A DNA stretch of 64,000 bases, from NCBI GenBank assembly GCA_036656615.1, contig JAVXHY010000009.1, forward strand, positions 1 to 64,000. The letters are read 5' to 3'. The translations under genes and the position numbers were made by a program. The DNA is from CAUPWF01 sp036656615 (GTDB lineage Bacteria; Bacillota; Clostridia; Lachnospirales; Lachnospiraceae). Below, piece by piece: positions 54,656 to 63,324 of this stretch. Under the pieces are notes generated by a model. The model did not search any database and was not told where the DNA came from. It was given only the letters and a program-made list of their open reading frames with translations. Position 1 is the stretch's first letter. Each line of letters starts with the position of its first letter.

Positions 54656-56104
54656 GTGAAAGATATGATAGAAAATAAATTTACTGCATTTGGTTTTGAC
54701 CCAGAGATTATAGAAGCACTGACCTTGCTTGGCTATGTGACTCCCACACCCATTCAGAAGGAAGTCATTCCGATGATTATGGAAGGAAAAGATATGGTTG
54801 CTAAATCACAGACGGGAACAGGAAAAACTGCTGCATTTGCCATACCTATTTGTGAGAAGGTGGAGTGGCTTCCAAACCTTCCGCAGGCACTTGTTTTAGA
54901 GCCTACAAGGGAACTGGCGGTACAAGTCAGAGATGAGATATTCTATATTGGAAGAAAGAAACGATTGAAGGTACCAGCCGTGTTTGGAGGATTTCCAATT
55001 GATAAGCAGATTCAGACCTTGCGTCAGAAGTCCCATATTGTAGTTGGAACCCCTGGACGGGTCATGGACCATATTCGCAGGGAAAGTCTGAAGCTTCAAG
55101 ATATGAAGTACTTGGTTATAGATGAAGCAGATCTGATGCTGGACATGGGGTTTTTAGAAGAAGTAAAGCAGATTATAGCCCTTCTGCCTGCTGGACGGCA
55201 AATATTATTGTTTTCTGCAACCCTTGAGGAATCGGTACAGTTATTGGTAAAAGAATACATGACAGATGCTTTTTTTGTTATACAAGAGCCTATAGAAGAA
55301 ACCAAGGCAGACATTAGTCATGTAGTATATGAAACAAAAACAGATGATAAATATGAAACATTTATGAACATACTCATGGTAGAAAATCCACAGAGTTGTT
55401 TGATTTTTTGTGGTACAAGAGAAATGGTAGGTGTTTTGTACCATAAGTTAAAAAGAGATCGAATCCCATGTGGTATGATTCATGGTGAATTGGAACAACG
55501 GGAACGATTGCGAACCATTGATAACTTTCGAACAGGAAGAATTCGATATCTGATTGCAACAGATGTAGCAGCAAGAGGTATTGATTTTGAAAATATGACC
55601 CATGTGATTAATTATGACTTCCCAATGGGGCGGGAGACTTATGTTCATCGTGTTGGAAGAACAGGACGAAATGGGAAAAGTGGAAAAGCAATCAGCTTAT
55701 TGTCTGAATCAGATATACAAATGAAACAAATGGTTGAGGAGTATATGGGCATGACATTACCTATAGAACCATGTCCTTTCTGTAATATATCTGATAAAAA
55801 GAGGTTTATGGAGTATCAAAAAGAGGTAATTATTCCAAGAGCCAGAAAAGGTGCAGTTCTGAATCATTCCATCACTCGTCTATCCATTGGTGGTGGAAGA
55901 AAGTCTAAAATGCGAGCGGTGGATATAGTAGGGACAATATGTAATATTCAGGGTGTCGAATCTGAAGATATTGGAATTATTGATGTGAGGGAGAGTCTTA
56001 CATCTGTAGAGATTTTAAATGGAAAAGGGAAGCAGGTATTAGAAGCATTACAGGACAAGCCAATGAAAGGAAAAGTTAGAAAGGTTCGAATTACAAGAAA
56101 TTAG
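54656..56104 (+). CDS. DEAD-box RNA helicase, DbpA/YxiN type
   Basis: A 482-residue RNA helicase. Helicase motifs are complete: Q-motif F-G-F-D-P-E-I-I...P-T-P-I-Q, A-K-S-Q-T-G-T-G-K-T (motif I), P-T-R-E-L, D-E-A-D (motif II), S-A-T (III), R-G-I-D-F (V) and H-R-V-G-R-T-G-R (VI). A C-terminal RRM-like domain (about 405-482: I-G-G-G-R-K-S-K-M-R) is the DbpA/YxiN type that binds a hairpin of 23S rRNA, pointing to 50S subunit assembly. Before it a small C-P-F-C segment is present, which is extra. Start GTG 54656 with AAAGGAAAA upstream; ATG 54662 is possible. A QueG-like gene follows at 47 bases. Confidence 0.9.
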   Translation: MKDMIENKFTAFGFDPEIIEALTLLGYVTPTPIQKEVIPMIMEGKDMVAKSQTGTGKTAAFAIPICEKVEWLPNLPQALVLEPTRELAVQVRDEIFYIGRKKRLKVPAVFGGFPIDKQIQTLRQKSHIVVGTPGRVMDHIRRESLKLQDMKYLVIDEADLMLDMGFLEEVKQIIALLPAGRQILLFSATLEESVQLLVKEYMTDAFFVIQEPIEETKADISHVVYETKTDDKYETFMNILMVENPQSCLIFCGTREMVGVLYHKLKRDRIPCGMIHGELEQRERLRTIDNFRTGRIRYLIATDVAARGIDFENMTHVINYDFPMGRETYVHRVGRTGRNGKSGKAISLLSESDIQMKQMVEEYMGMTLPIEPCPFCNISDKKRFMEYQKEVIIPRARKGAVLNHSITRLSIGGGRKSKMRAVDIVGTICNIQGVESEDIGIIDVRESLTSVEILNGKGKQVLEALQDKPMKGKVRKVRITRN

Positions 56105-56151
56105 TAGGGAGAACTTTGAGTATCTGTTTGAACGAAAGGAGTGGAAAGAAA

Positions 56152-56847
56152 ATGAAAGTTATTTCGGAACAATTGCGCAGTGTGTTATATGAAGCAGGGG
56201 CTAAGCTAGTCGGATTTGCAGATTTGAAAGACAGTGTAGAAGGAAATCTAATTTATGGAGCAGCGGTAGTGGTACCGATTCCCATCCCAATTATCCAGGC
56301 AATTCAAGATGGACCAACAAAGGAATATCTAGATACTTATCATGAACTAAATGCCAAATTAGATGCAATTGTAACTTCCGGTGCGAAGTTCCTAGAACAA
56401 GAGGGATATGAAGCACTGGCCCAGACAACCAGTGTGGTTGTTTGGGAAGAGGGATTTCGCACAAAGCTTCCGCATAAAACAGTAGCTACAAGAGCCGGTC
56501 TTGGCTGGATTGGAAAGAGTTGTCTTTTGGTAACACCGGAATATGGTTCCGCAGTCAGAATATCTTCGCTGCTAACCAATGCACCCTTATCCTGTGCACA
56601 ACCCATAGAAACATCTAGATGTAATACCTGTCATGCCTGCGTAGATATTTGTCCTGCCAATGCTCTGACCGGTGTACTTTGGAATCCTCAAATTGATCGT
56701 TCAAAGCTTCTGTTAGAGAAAAGCTGTAAACAAAAACAACTGGAAATCATGAGAGAACGAACAGGAATTGAAGCAGATTTATGTGGACAATGTTTTGTTG
56801 TATGTCCATATACCAGGAAATATGTAAAAAGTTCTGCTATATTTTAG
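56152..56847 (+). CDS. QueG-like 4Fe-4S protein (short form)
   Basis: A 231-residue protein resembling the cobalamin/iron-sulfur core of epoxyqueuosine reductase QueG. It has R-A-G-L-G-W-I-G-K-S, a region of QueG used for binding, and two cysteine motifs C-N-T-C-H-A-C-V-D-I-C-P and C-G-Q-C-F-V-V-C-P for two 4Fe-4S clusters. True QueG is about 370 residues with a C-terminal HEAT-like domain; that part is missing, so substrate and reaction are uncertain. ATG 56152 with AAAGGAGTGGAAAG upstream is chosen over an unlikely start at 56116. Confidence 0.8.
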   Translation: MKVISEQLRSVLYEAGAKLVGFADLKDSVEGNLIYGAAVVVPIPIPIIQAIQDGPTKEYLDTYHELNAKLDAIVTSGAKFLEQEGYEALAQTTSVVVWEEGFRTKLPHKTVATRAGLGWIGKSCLLVTPEYGSAVRISSLLTNAPLSCAQPIETSRCNTCHACVDICPANALTGVLWNPQIDRSKLLLEKSCKQKQLEIMRERTGIEADLCGQCFVVCPYTRKYVKSSAIF

Positions 56848-56998
56848 TAAAGTAACGCTCTATATTAGTAAAGCACAACGTCATTTCTTGCGGTAGAAGA
56901 TAGAAAATGCTATACTATAGAACAATGGAATATAAAGTGTAAAATGTAACTAGATGAGGTGGAGGCTGTTTCCATACCATATTGAAATGAGAATAGAG

Positions 56999-59677
56999 AT
57001 GAAGAAAATAGTAATAGGAATGCTGGCCCATGTAGATGCTGGTAAAACAACTTTATCAGAGGGATTGCTCTATGAAAGCGGCAGCATACGTAAGATTGGA
57101 AGAGTCGATAATCAAGATGCTTTTCTAGATACTTATAAGCTGGAAAGAGATAGAGGAATCACCATTTTTTCTAAGCAGGCTATTATAAATTTTAATAGTT
57201 TAGAAATAACGCTTTTGGATACTCCAGGGCATGTGGATTTTTCGGCAGAAATGGAACGAACACTTCAGGTGATGGATTATGCAATCTTAGTTATTAGCAG
57301 CTTGGATGGAGTGCAGGCTCATACTCATACTTTATGGCAGTTGTTTGAGAAATATAAGATTCCCGTTTTTATATTTGTGAATAAAATGGATCAGGCCGGT
57401 ACGGATAAAGCCTGGATTCTTCAAGAACTTCGTAAGAAGCTAGATGGTGGATGTATTGATTTCAGTGAGCAGAATACAGAAAGCTTTTATGAAAATATTG
57501 CAATGAGTCATGAAGCAGCATTGGACAGCTTCCTTGATACCGGGGTGGTTACATTGAACCAAATTCAACAATTGATTCAAAATAGATTGGTATTCCCTTG
57601 CTTTTTTGGATCTGCGTTGAAATTGATTGGTGTAAATGAGTTGTTAAAAGGAATAGAAAGGTATATATGTATACCCCAATACACGGCGGAATTTGGTGGA
57701 AGAGTCTTTAAAATCGCACGGGATGATCAGGGGAATCGTTTGACTTATCTGAAAGTTACTGGAGGAATCTTGAAAGTTAAAATGACCATGGAAAGCAATG
57801 GGCAGTCAGAAAAGATCAATCAGATTCGTATCTATTCTGGTGCAAAATTTGAATCGGTATCGGAGGCAGATGCAGGAACTATATGTGCAGTAACCGGTTT
57901 GGAACATACATACCCGGGAGAGGGAATTGGTAAGGAAGCAGAGGGAGAAGATCCGTTACTGATTCCTGTTTTAAGGTATCGTTTACAGCTTCCGGAAGGC
58001 TGTAATCCAGTTGTTATGATGTCCAAACTTCATCAGTTAGAAGAGGAAGATCCGGCACTTCGCCTTATTTGGAAAGAAGAATTACAAGAAATTCAGTGTC
58101 AGATTATGGGTGAGGTTCAGATTGAAATCTTGAAAAGTCTGATACAGGATCGATTTGGAGTAGCTGTAGAATTTGATGCTGGAACTATTGTATATAGAGA
58201 AACAATTATAGATACGGTTATTGGAGTTGGTCACTTTGAACCACTTCGCCATTATGCAGAGGTACAATTGTTACTTGAACCAGGGAAGCAGGGCAGTGGT
58301 CTGGAATTTGCTAATAAATGCAGCGTTGATTTATTAGGTAAGAATTGGCAAAGACTAATTCTTACGCATTTAAAGGAACGAGAACATAAGGGTGTATTAA
58401 TTGGAGCACCGATAACAGATATAAAGATTACATTATTAGCCGGACGTTCCCATCCAAAGCATACAGAAGGCGGCGACTTCAGGCAGGCTACTTATCGTGC
58501 CGTACGTCAGGGATTAAAACAGGCATCCTCCATATTATTGGAACCGTTTTATAAGTGTCGATTGGAAATGCCGGAAAAGATGGTTGGAAGGGCAATGATG
58601 GATTTGAAGGAAATGGGCGGAGATTTCGAGCCACCTAAGTGTATAGATGGACTTGCAATCCTAGAAGGATTAGTGCCTGTAGCAACTATGCGTCATTATC
58701 AGACAGATTTTCTTGGTTATACAAAAGGAGAAGGAAAGCTTTCTTTACAAATAATAGGTTATAGACCTTGTCATAATTCAACAGAGATTATAGAAGAGGT
58801 CGCTTATAACTCAGATCAGGATATGCAGCATCCCACAAGCTCTGTGTTTTGCAGTCATGGAACAGGGCAGATTGTTAGCTGGGATCAAGTCAAAGATTAT
58901 CAACAGATAGAGAATCAAGTAGACCTTATACAGAATACAATTCATAGTGAAACAATACTTTCTAGTGCTTCATTAAACAGAACGACACAAGGATCAATTG
59001 GGGAGAAACCATGGATTAATGAAGAAGAAGTAAATCAAATTCTTGCTCGTACCAGTCATGCCAATAGTCAGGCAAAACAAACACGGAATAGAAAATATGC
59101 AGTTCGCGCAGACAAAGAATCCATACCGGCAATGTGGAACCATGAAATAAGTAAAAGCTCCGTTAGTAAAGAAGAAAAAGAAATGTATTTGCTTGTGGAT
59201 GGGTATAATATTATCTATGCTTGGGATGAATTAAAGGAATTAGCAATGATTAATATGGATAGTGCAAGAGGGAAGCTACTAGATATGCTTTGTAATTATC
59301 AGGCTGTTTTGAATTGCCAGTTAATTGTAGTTTTTGATGCCTATCGGATTGAAGGACATCAGACGGAAATTACAGATTATCATAATATACATGTAGTATT
59401 TACTAAGGAAGCAGAAACAGCAGATCAATATATTGAAAAATTCGCCCACCAAAACAAGAAGCAATATTCCGTGACAGTTGCCACGTCAGATGGATTGGAG
59501 CAAATTGTGATTCGCAGTCAGGGATGCCATGTGATTTCGGCCAGGGATTTTCTTCGGGAAATCCAAAGGATTAATCGTGAATCCCACGAAATATATAGGG
59601 AAGGACAGTCTTTGGACCGTCATTATTTACTGGAGGGATTTACAGATTTACAGGTGAATAAAGGAGAAAATGAATAA
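56999..59677 (+). CDS. TetM-like ribosomal GTPase fused to Rae1/YacP NYN endonuclease
   Basis: An 892-residue fusion. The first about 650 residues are an EF-G/TetM-type translational GTPase: A-H-V-D-A-G-K-T-T (10-18), R-G-I-T, D-T-P-G-H, N-K-M-D, then domains II-V with a G-G-D-F-R-Q-A-T-Y-R domain IV region like the ribosome-protection group. After a polar linker (about 650-725) comes a complete NYN domain of the YacP/Rae1 family: L-L-V-D-G-Y-N (D734), V-V-F-D-A-Y, F-T-K-E-A-E-T-A-D and V-A-T-S-D-G-L-E-Q. B. subtilis Rae1 cleaves mRNA in the ribosomal A site. ATG 56999 is chosen by homology although its ribosome site is weak; an alternative is ATG 56954. Confidence 0.85.
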   Translation: MKKIVIGMLAHVDAGKTTLSEGLLYESGSIRKIGRVDNQDAFLDTYKLERDRGITIFSKQAIINFNSLEITLLDTPGHVDFSAEMERTLQVMDYAILVISSLDGVQAHTHTLWQLFEKYKIPVFIFVNKMDQAGTDKAWILQELRKKLDGGCIDFSEQNTESFYENIAMSHEAALDSFLDTGVVTLNQIQQLIQNRLVFPCFFGSALKLIGVNELLKGIERYICIPQYTAEFGGRVFKIARDDQGNRLTYLKVTGGILKVKMTMESNGQSEKINQIRIYSGAKFESVSEADAGTICAVTGLEHTYPGEGIGKEAEGEDPLLIPVLRYRLQLPEGCNPVVMMSKLHQLEEEDPALRLIWKEELQEIQCQIMGEVQIEILKSLIQDRFGVAVEFDAGTIVYRETIIDTVIGVGHFEPLRHYAEVQLLLEPGKQGSGLEFANKCSVDLLGKNWQRLILTHLKEREHKGVLIGAPITDIKITLLAGRSHPKHTEGGDFRQATYRAVRQGLKQASSILLEPFYKCRLEMPEKMVGRAMMDLKEMGGDFEPPKCIDGLAILEGLVPVATMRHYQTDFLGYTKGEGKLSLQIIGYRPCHNSTEIIEEVAYNSDQDMQHPTSSVFCSHGTGQIVSWDQVKDYQQIENQVDLIQNTIHSETILSSASLNRTTQGSIGEKPWINEEEVNQILARTSHANSQAKQTRNRKYAVRADKESIPAMWNHEISKSSVSKEEKEMYLLVDGYNIIYAWDELKELAMINMDSARGKLLDMLCNYQAVLNCQLIVVFDAYRIEGHQTEITDYHNIHVVFTKEAETADQYIEKFAHQNKKQYSVTVATSDGLEQIVIRSQGCHVISARDFLREIQRINRESHEIYREGQSLDRHYLLEGFTDLQVNKGENE

Positions 59678-59806
59678 GAGAAAATGCAGCTGTATGAATG
59701 TAATTTATTGACAATCCTTTGTACAATGCTTATAATTAAAGTAGATAAATTTTGTTAGGTAAAGTAAAACTTGCAAAATACAATAAGAAAAGGTGACATC
59801 GAGAAA

Positions 59807-59850
59807 TCCTTGCATAGAAGTGCCTGCACTGGATTATCCGATTGCAAGGA
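59807..59850 (+). promoter_or_regulatory. Leader hairpin covering the ribosome binding site
   Basis: TCCTTGCA (59807-59814) pairs perfectly with TGCAAGGA (59843-59850), which includes most of the AAGGAGG site of the following gene. A second CTTGCA at 59770-59775 could compete for the same partner. A small AGTG-CCTG-CACT hairpin lies in the loop. Confidence 0.45.
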
Positions 59851-59859
59851 GGCGCTGAT

Positions 59860-62800
59860 ATGACTATTTTAAAAACAGTTTTGGTGGTGGATGACAGTGT
59901 AGTTAACCGCACCATTCTGTCAAAAATTTTATCCAAGGATTATCTTGTGCTTGAGGCTGAAAATGGTCAAATAGCATTGGATATTCTAAAGAAACATGTA
60001 GAGGATATTGTAGCTATTATGCTAGATTTGACGATGCCAGTCATGGATGGCTACGCTGTTTTAGAGACTCTTCATGGGAATACCAGCTATAGCAATTTAC
60101 CCATATTGGTTACTACAGATAATAGTGATCAGGACAGCGAAATTAAGGCACTGGCTCTCGGCGCTTGGGATTTTATCTCTAAACCATATAATTTGGAAAT
60201 TATTATGTTTCGGTTAAAGAATGCAATAGATCGTAGTCAGCTGTCAGCACTGAAACAGCTGCAATATTTATCGGAGTATGATGCTTTGACTGGCATTTAT
60301 AATAAATCGAAATTTTTTGAAGCAACTCGTGAATTATTAGATAATAATACGGGAGAAATTTTTGTTTTTCTTCGTTTTGATGTAGATCGATTTCAACTGA
60401 TTAACTCCTTTTTTGGATCGGATGAAGGAGATAAATTGTTGATTTATCTGGCAAAGCATTTAGGAAATGCAGCCAATAGAATAGAAAAAGTGACTTATGG
60501 AAGAATAGAATCGGATGTATTTGGATGTTGTGTGCCTTATAATCCAATTACCATAGGTCCTATGATCGAACAATCCAAGGAGACACTTGCAAGATATAAT
60601 CCCAATTATGATATCGTACCGTCATTAGGTATATATATTATAGAAGACAGTACCATATCTGTGGAAGAAATGTGCAATAGAGCTACTTTGGCCGCTAAGA
60701 CCTGCAAAGGAAATTATATTAAGTTTTATGCCTATTACAATGAAAGTATGAGCGTGGATTTATCTAATGAACAGGAAATCACAAATGATATGAAATTTGC
60801 ACTTAAGAATGGTGAATTCCAAATATATTTGCAGCCACAATATAATATTCACACAAATTTACCTTGTGGTGCAGAAGCACTGGTTAGATGGATGCATCCT
60901 GTTAAGGGTATGTTAACGCCAGATAAATTTATTTCCGTGTTTGAACGCAACGGATTTATTACAAAATTAGATTACTATGTATGGGAACAGGCATGTAAAT
61001 GTCTTCATAACTGGAAGCTACAAGGGATACAGCCATATCCACTTTCTGTAAATGTCTCCAGAGTCAATATCTATAACCCGAAATTAACAGAAATACTTCT
61101 TTCTCTTGTCAATCAATATCAACTGGAACCCGAACTATTGAATTTGGAATTAACGGAAAGTGCCTATACGGACAACCCAATTGCCATGAAAAAAGCAATG
61201 ACGCAATTGCAAAGCCATGGTTTTATTATTATGATGGATGATTTCGGAAGTGGATACTCTTCTCTTAGTCTTTTAAAGGAAATCATGATTGATGTTTTGA
61301 AAATTGATATGAGATTTTTGACCAAAACAGATGTTACAGGTCGAGGGGAGAATATTATCGCTTCTGTAATAAGAATGGCAAAATGGCTAAAAATACCTGT
61401 GATAGCAGAAGGCGCAGAAACAGCTGAACAGGTAGATTTTCTTAGGAGCGTGGGTTGTGATTATGTACAAGGCTATTATTTTGCCCGCCCTATGCCAGTT
61501 TGTGAATATGAGAAGCTTTGCAAACATCTATTATTAAATTCCAATATACTGAACAATCTAAAGTATAAAAACAACCAATATGATGATGTGTTTAATTTCA
61601 ATACGGAAATGAAGCATTTATTTAGTAATGTATTGCAGCCAGTGGCCATTTATGAATTCGTGGATGATCAGATTGAATTGATCCGGGTGAATGAAGCTTA
61701 TTATGCCCTTCTAGGACATGAAGATATGATGGCAAAAGCACCTGATATTTTAATTGTGGTGAAGGAAGCGTATCATATACCGTTGTTAAATGCATTTCGC
61801 ACTTGTACACAGAAACACAAAACAGTTGAATGTGAATATGTTCGTCAACGCGCCAATGGAATATCTATCTGGATTCACACAAAACTTTACTACGGATCTA
61901 TGGTAGGAAAGAAGCATGTAGTAATTGGCGAATTAAATGATATAACTATGCGCAAAGAATTAGACTCTGAATTAAAAAAATATAGAGAAGCATGGATGTC
62001 TAGCAGCTATGAGACTAACACTGTATTGATTGTGGATGATGCAGAAATTAATCGAACTATTTTAAAGAAAATACTGAAGGATAAGTTCCTTTTTTTGGAA
62101 GCTTCAAATGGAGAAGAAGCAATAAAAATATTACAGGAAAAACAAAATCAAGTCAATCTTATTTTGTTGGATATAAGTATGCCGGTTATGGATGGAAATG
62201 AATTCTTACAGTATAAGAAAAGCCAGCCTAAATTTGATGGTATTCCGGTTATTATGATTACGGCAGATAACAGCCCAGAACAGCAGATTAGTACCTTTTC
62301 GATGGGTGCAAATGATTATATTGTGAAACCTTTTATTTCGGAAGTAGTAACCCAGCGGGTGAAAAATGTATTGGAATCGAACTATCGTTTTAAGCAAATG
62401 GTGAAAGAATATAATACCATGTCAGAACAAGTGAAGACGGATCTCATGACAGGACTTATTAATCGTGTTAGTGCTGAGAAAATGATCAGCCAGCGCCTAA
62501 TGCTTACCACCAGTACTTGTTCTTTGATGATGTTGGATATTGATAATTTCAAGACGATTAATGATAGCTATGGTCATGACTATGGTGATAAGGTGATTGG
62601 TGCTGTGGCAGATAGACTGCGTTCATTTTTTAGAAAAGAAGATATTGTAGCACGCATGGGTGGAGATGAATTTGCTGTATTTGTTGAGGATATTCCAGAT
62701 ATAGAACTAGTTAAAAATAAAGCACATCAACTTGGTACCAGTATGCTTGATATTCAAATTGAAGGAGAGAATAAGGAGATTACATGTTCCATGGGTATTG

Positions 62801-63324
62801 CTATTTCATCGAAAGAATTCCATTCTTTTGATGCATTATATCAAAATGCAGATAAGGCATTATATAATGCAAAGTGCCATGGTAGAAATACAGTTTCCGT
62901 TTATGGAGAAGAAACGGTTGCCACCTCAATTGTAAAGTGGATTAATGACGCAGAGAGCATTCTAGATGCAATTAATGATAGTATATATGCTTGCGATATA
63001 GATAGCTATGAGATGATTTATGTGAATGCCAATCTTTGCAAATTTCTAGGTGTTACACTTGATGAATGTAAGGGTCGAAAATGTTATGATATCTTGATGC
63101 ATCAATCGAAACCTTGTGAAATTTGTTCGCTGTCAAAAAGTTCGGAAGATAAAGTTTATACACGTTTGTTTCAGATACCAAATACATCACAGATTTTTCT
63201 GCTAAGAGGGAAAAACATTAATTATAATGGCAAAATTGCTCATTTAGAAGTTGCAATCGATGTAACGAAAATCGAAAACATGGATTCAGATTGGAAGGAG
63301 ACAACCGATTATGGACAAATATGA
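59860..63324 (+). CDS. REC-GGDEF-EAL-PAS-REC-GGDEF-PAS c-di-GMP response regulator
   Basis: A 1154-residue cytosolic protein. Receiver 1 has phosphoacceptor D56; a first GGDEF domain is degenerate (E-S-D-V-F, 217-221). The EAL domain (E339-A-L) keeps N-V-S, E-L-T-E-S, D-D-F-G-S-G-Y, L-K-I-D, A-E-G-A-E and Q-G-Y, so phosphodiesterase activity is expected. A PAS, a second receiver (D771) and a second GGDEF (G-G-D-E-F, 934-938) follow; this one has the R-K-E-D I-site (925-928) and should be product-inhibited. A last PAS with C-X-X-C is at the end. ATG 59860 with AAGGAGG upstream is the start. The next gene begins 14 bases before its stop. Confidence 0.9.
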   Translation: MTILKTVLVVDDSVVNRTILSKILSKDYLVLEAENGQIALDILKKHVEDIVAIMLDLTMPVMDGYAVLETLHGNTSYSNLPILVTTDNSDQDSEIKALALGAWDFISKPYNLEIIMFRLKNAIDRSQLSALKQLQYLSEYDALTGIYNKSKFFEATRELLDNNTGEIFVFLRFDVDRFQLINSFFGSDEGDKLLIYLAKHLGNAANRIEKVTYGRIESDVFGCCVPYNPITIGPMIEQSKETLARYNPNYDIVPSLGIYIIEDSTISVEEMCNRATLAAKTCKGNYIKFYAYYNESMSVDLSNEQEITNDMKFALKNGEFQIYLQPQYNIHTNLPCGAEALVRWMHPVKGMLTPDKFISVFERNGFITKLDYYVWEQACKCLHNWKLQGIQPYPLSVNVSRVNIYNPKLTEILLSLVNQYQLEPELLNLELTESAYTDNPIAMKKAMTQLQSHGFIIMMDDFGSGYSSLSLLKEIMIDVLKIDMRFLTKTDVTGRGENIIASVIRMAKWLKIPVIAEGAETAEQVDFLRSVGCDYVQGYYFARPMPVCEYEKLCKHLLLNSNILNNLKYKNNQYDDVFNFNTEMKHLFSNVLQPVAIYEFVDDQIELIRVNEAYYALLGHEDMMAKAPDILIVVKEAYHIPLLNAFRTCTQKHKTVECEYVRQRANGISIWIHTKLYYGSMVGKKHVVIGELNDITMRKELDSELKKYREAWMSSSYETNTVLIVDDAEINRTILKKILKDKFLFLEASNGEEAIKILQEKQNQVNLILLDISMPVMDGNEFLQYKKSQPKFDGIPVIMITADNSPEQQISTFSMGANDYIVKPFISEVVTQRVKNVLESNYRFKQMVKEYNTMSEQVKTDLMTGLINRVSAEKMISQRLMLTTSTCSLMMLDIDNFKTINDSYGHDYGDKVIGAVADRLRSFFRKEDIVARMGGDEFAVFVEDIPDIELVKNKAHQLGTSMLDIQIEGENKEITCSMGIAISSKEFHSFDALYQNADKALYNAKCHGRNTVSVYGEETVATSIVKWINDAESILDAINDSIYACDIDSYEMIYVNANLCKFLGVTLDECKGRKCYDILMHQSKPCEICSLSKSSEDKVYTRLFQIPNTSQIFLLRGKNINYNGKIAHLEVAIDVTKIENMDSDWKETTDYGQI

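Noticed and set aside
56999..59677. Tetracycline resistance gene
   Set aside because: The GTPase part is TetM-like but the C-terminal NYN fusion and divergent domain IV make a plain tet gene unlikely; I do not claim resistance.
59678..59860. c-di-GMP-II riboswitch
   Set aside because: The leader has a stem over the ribosome site but lacks the conserved words of that class.
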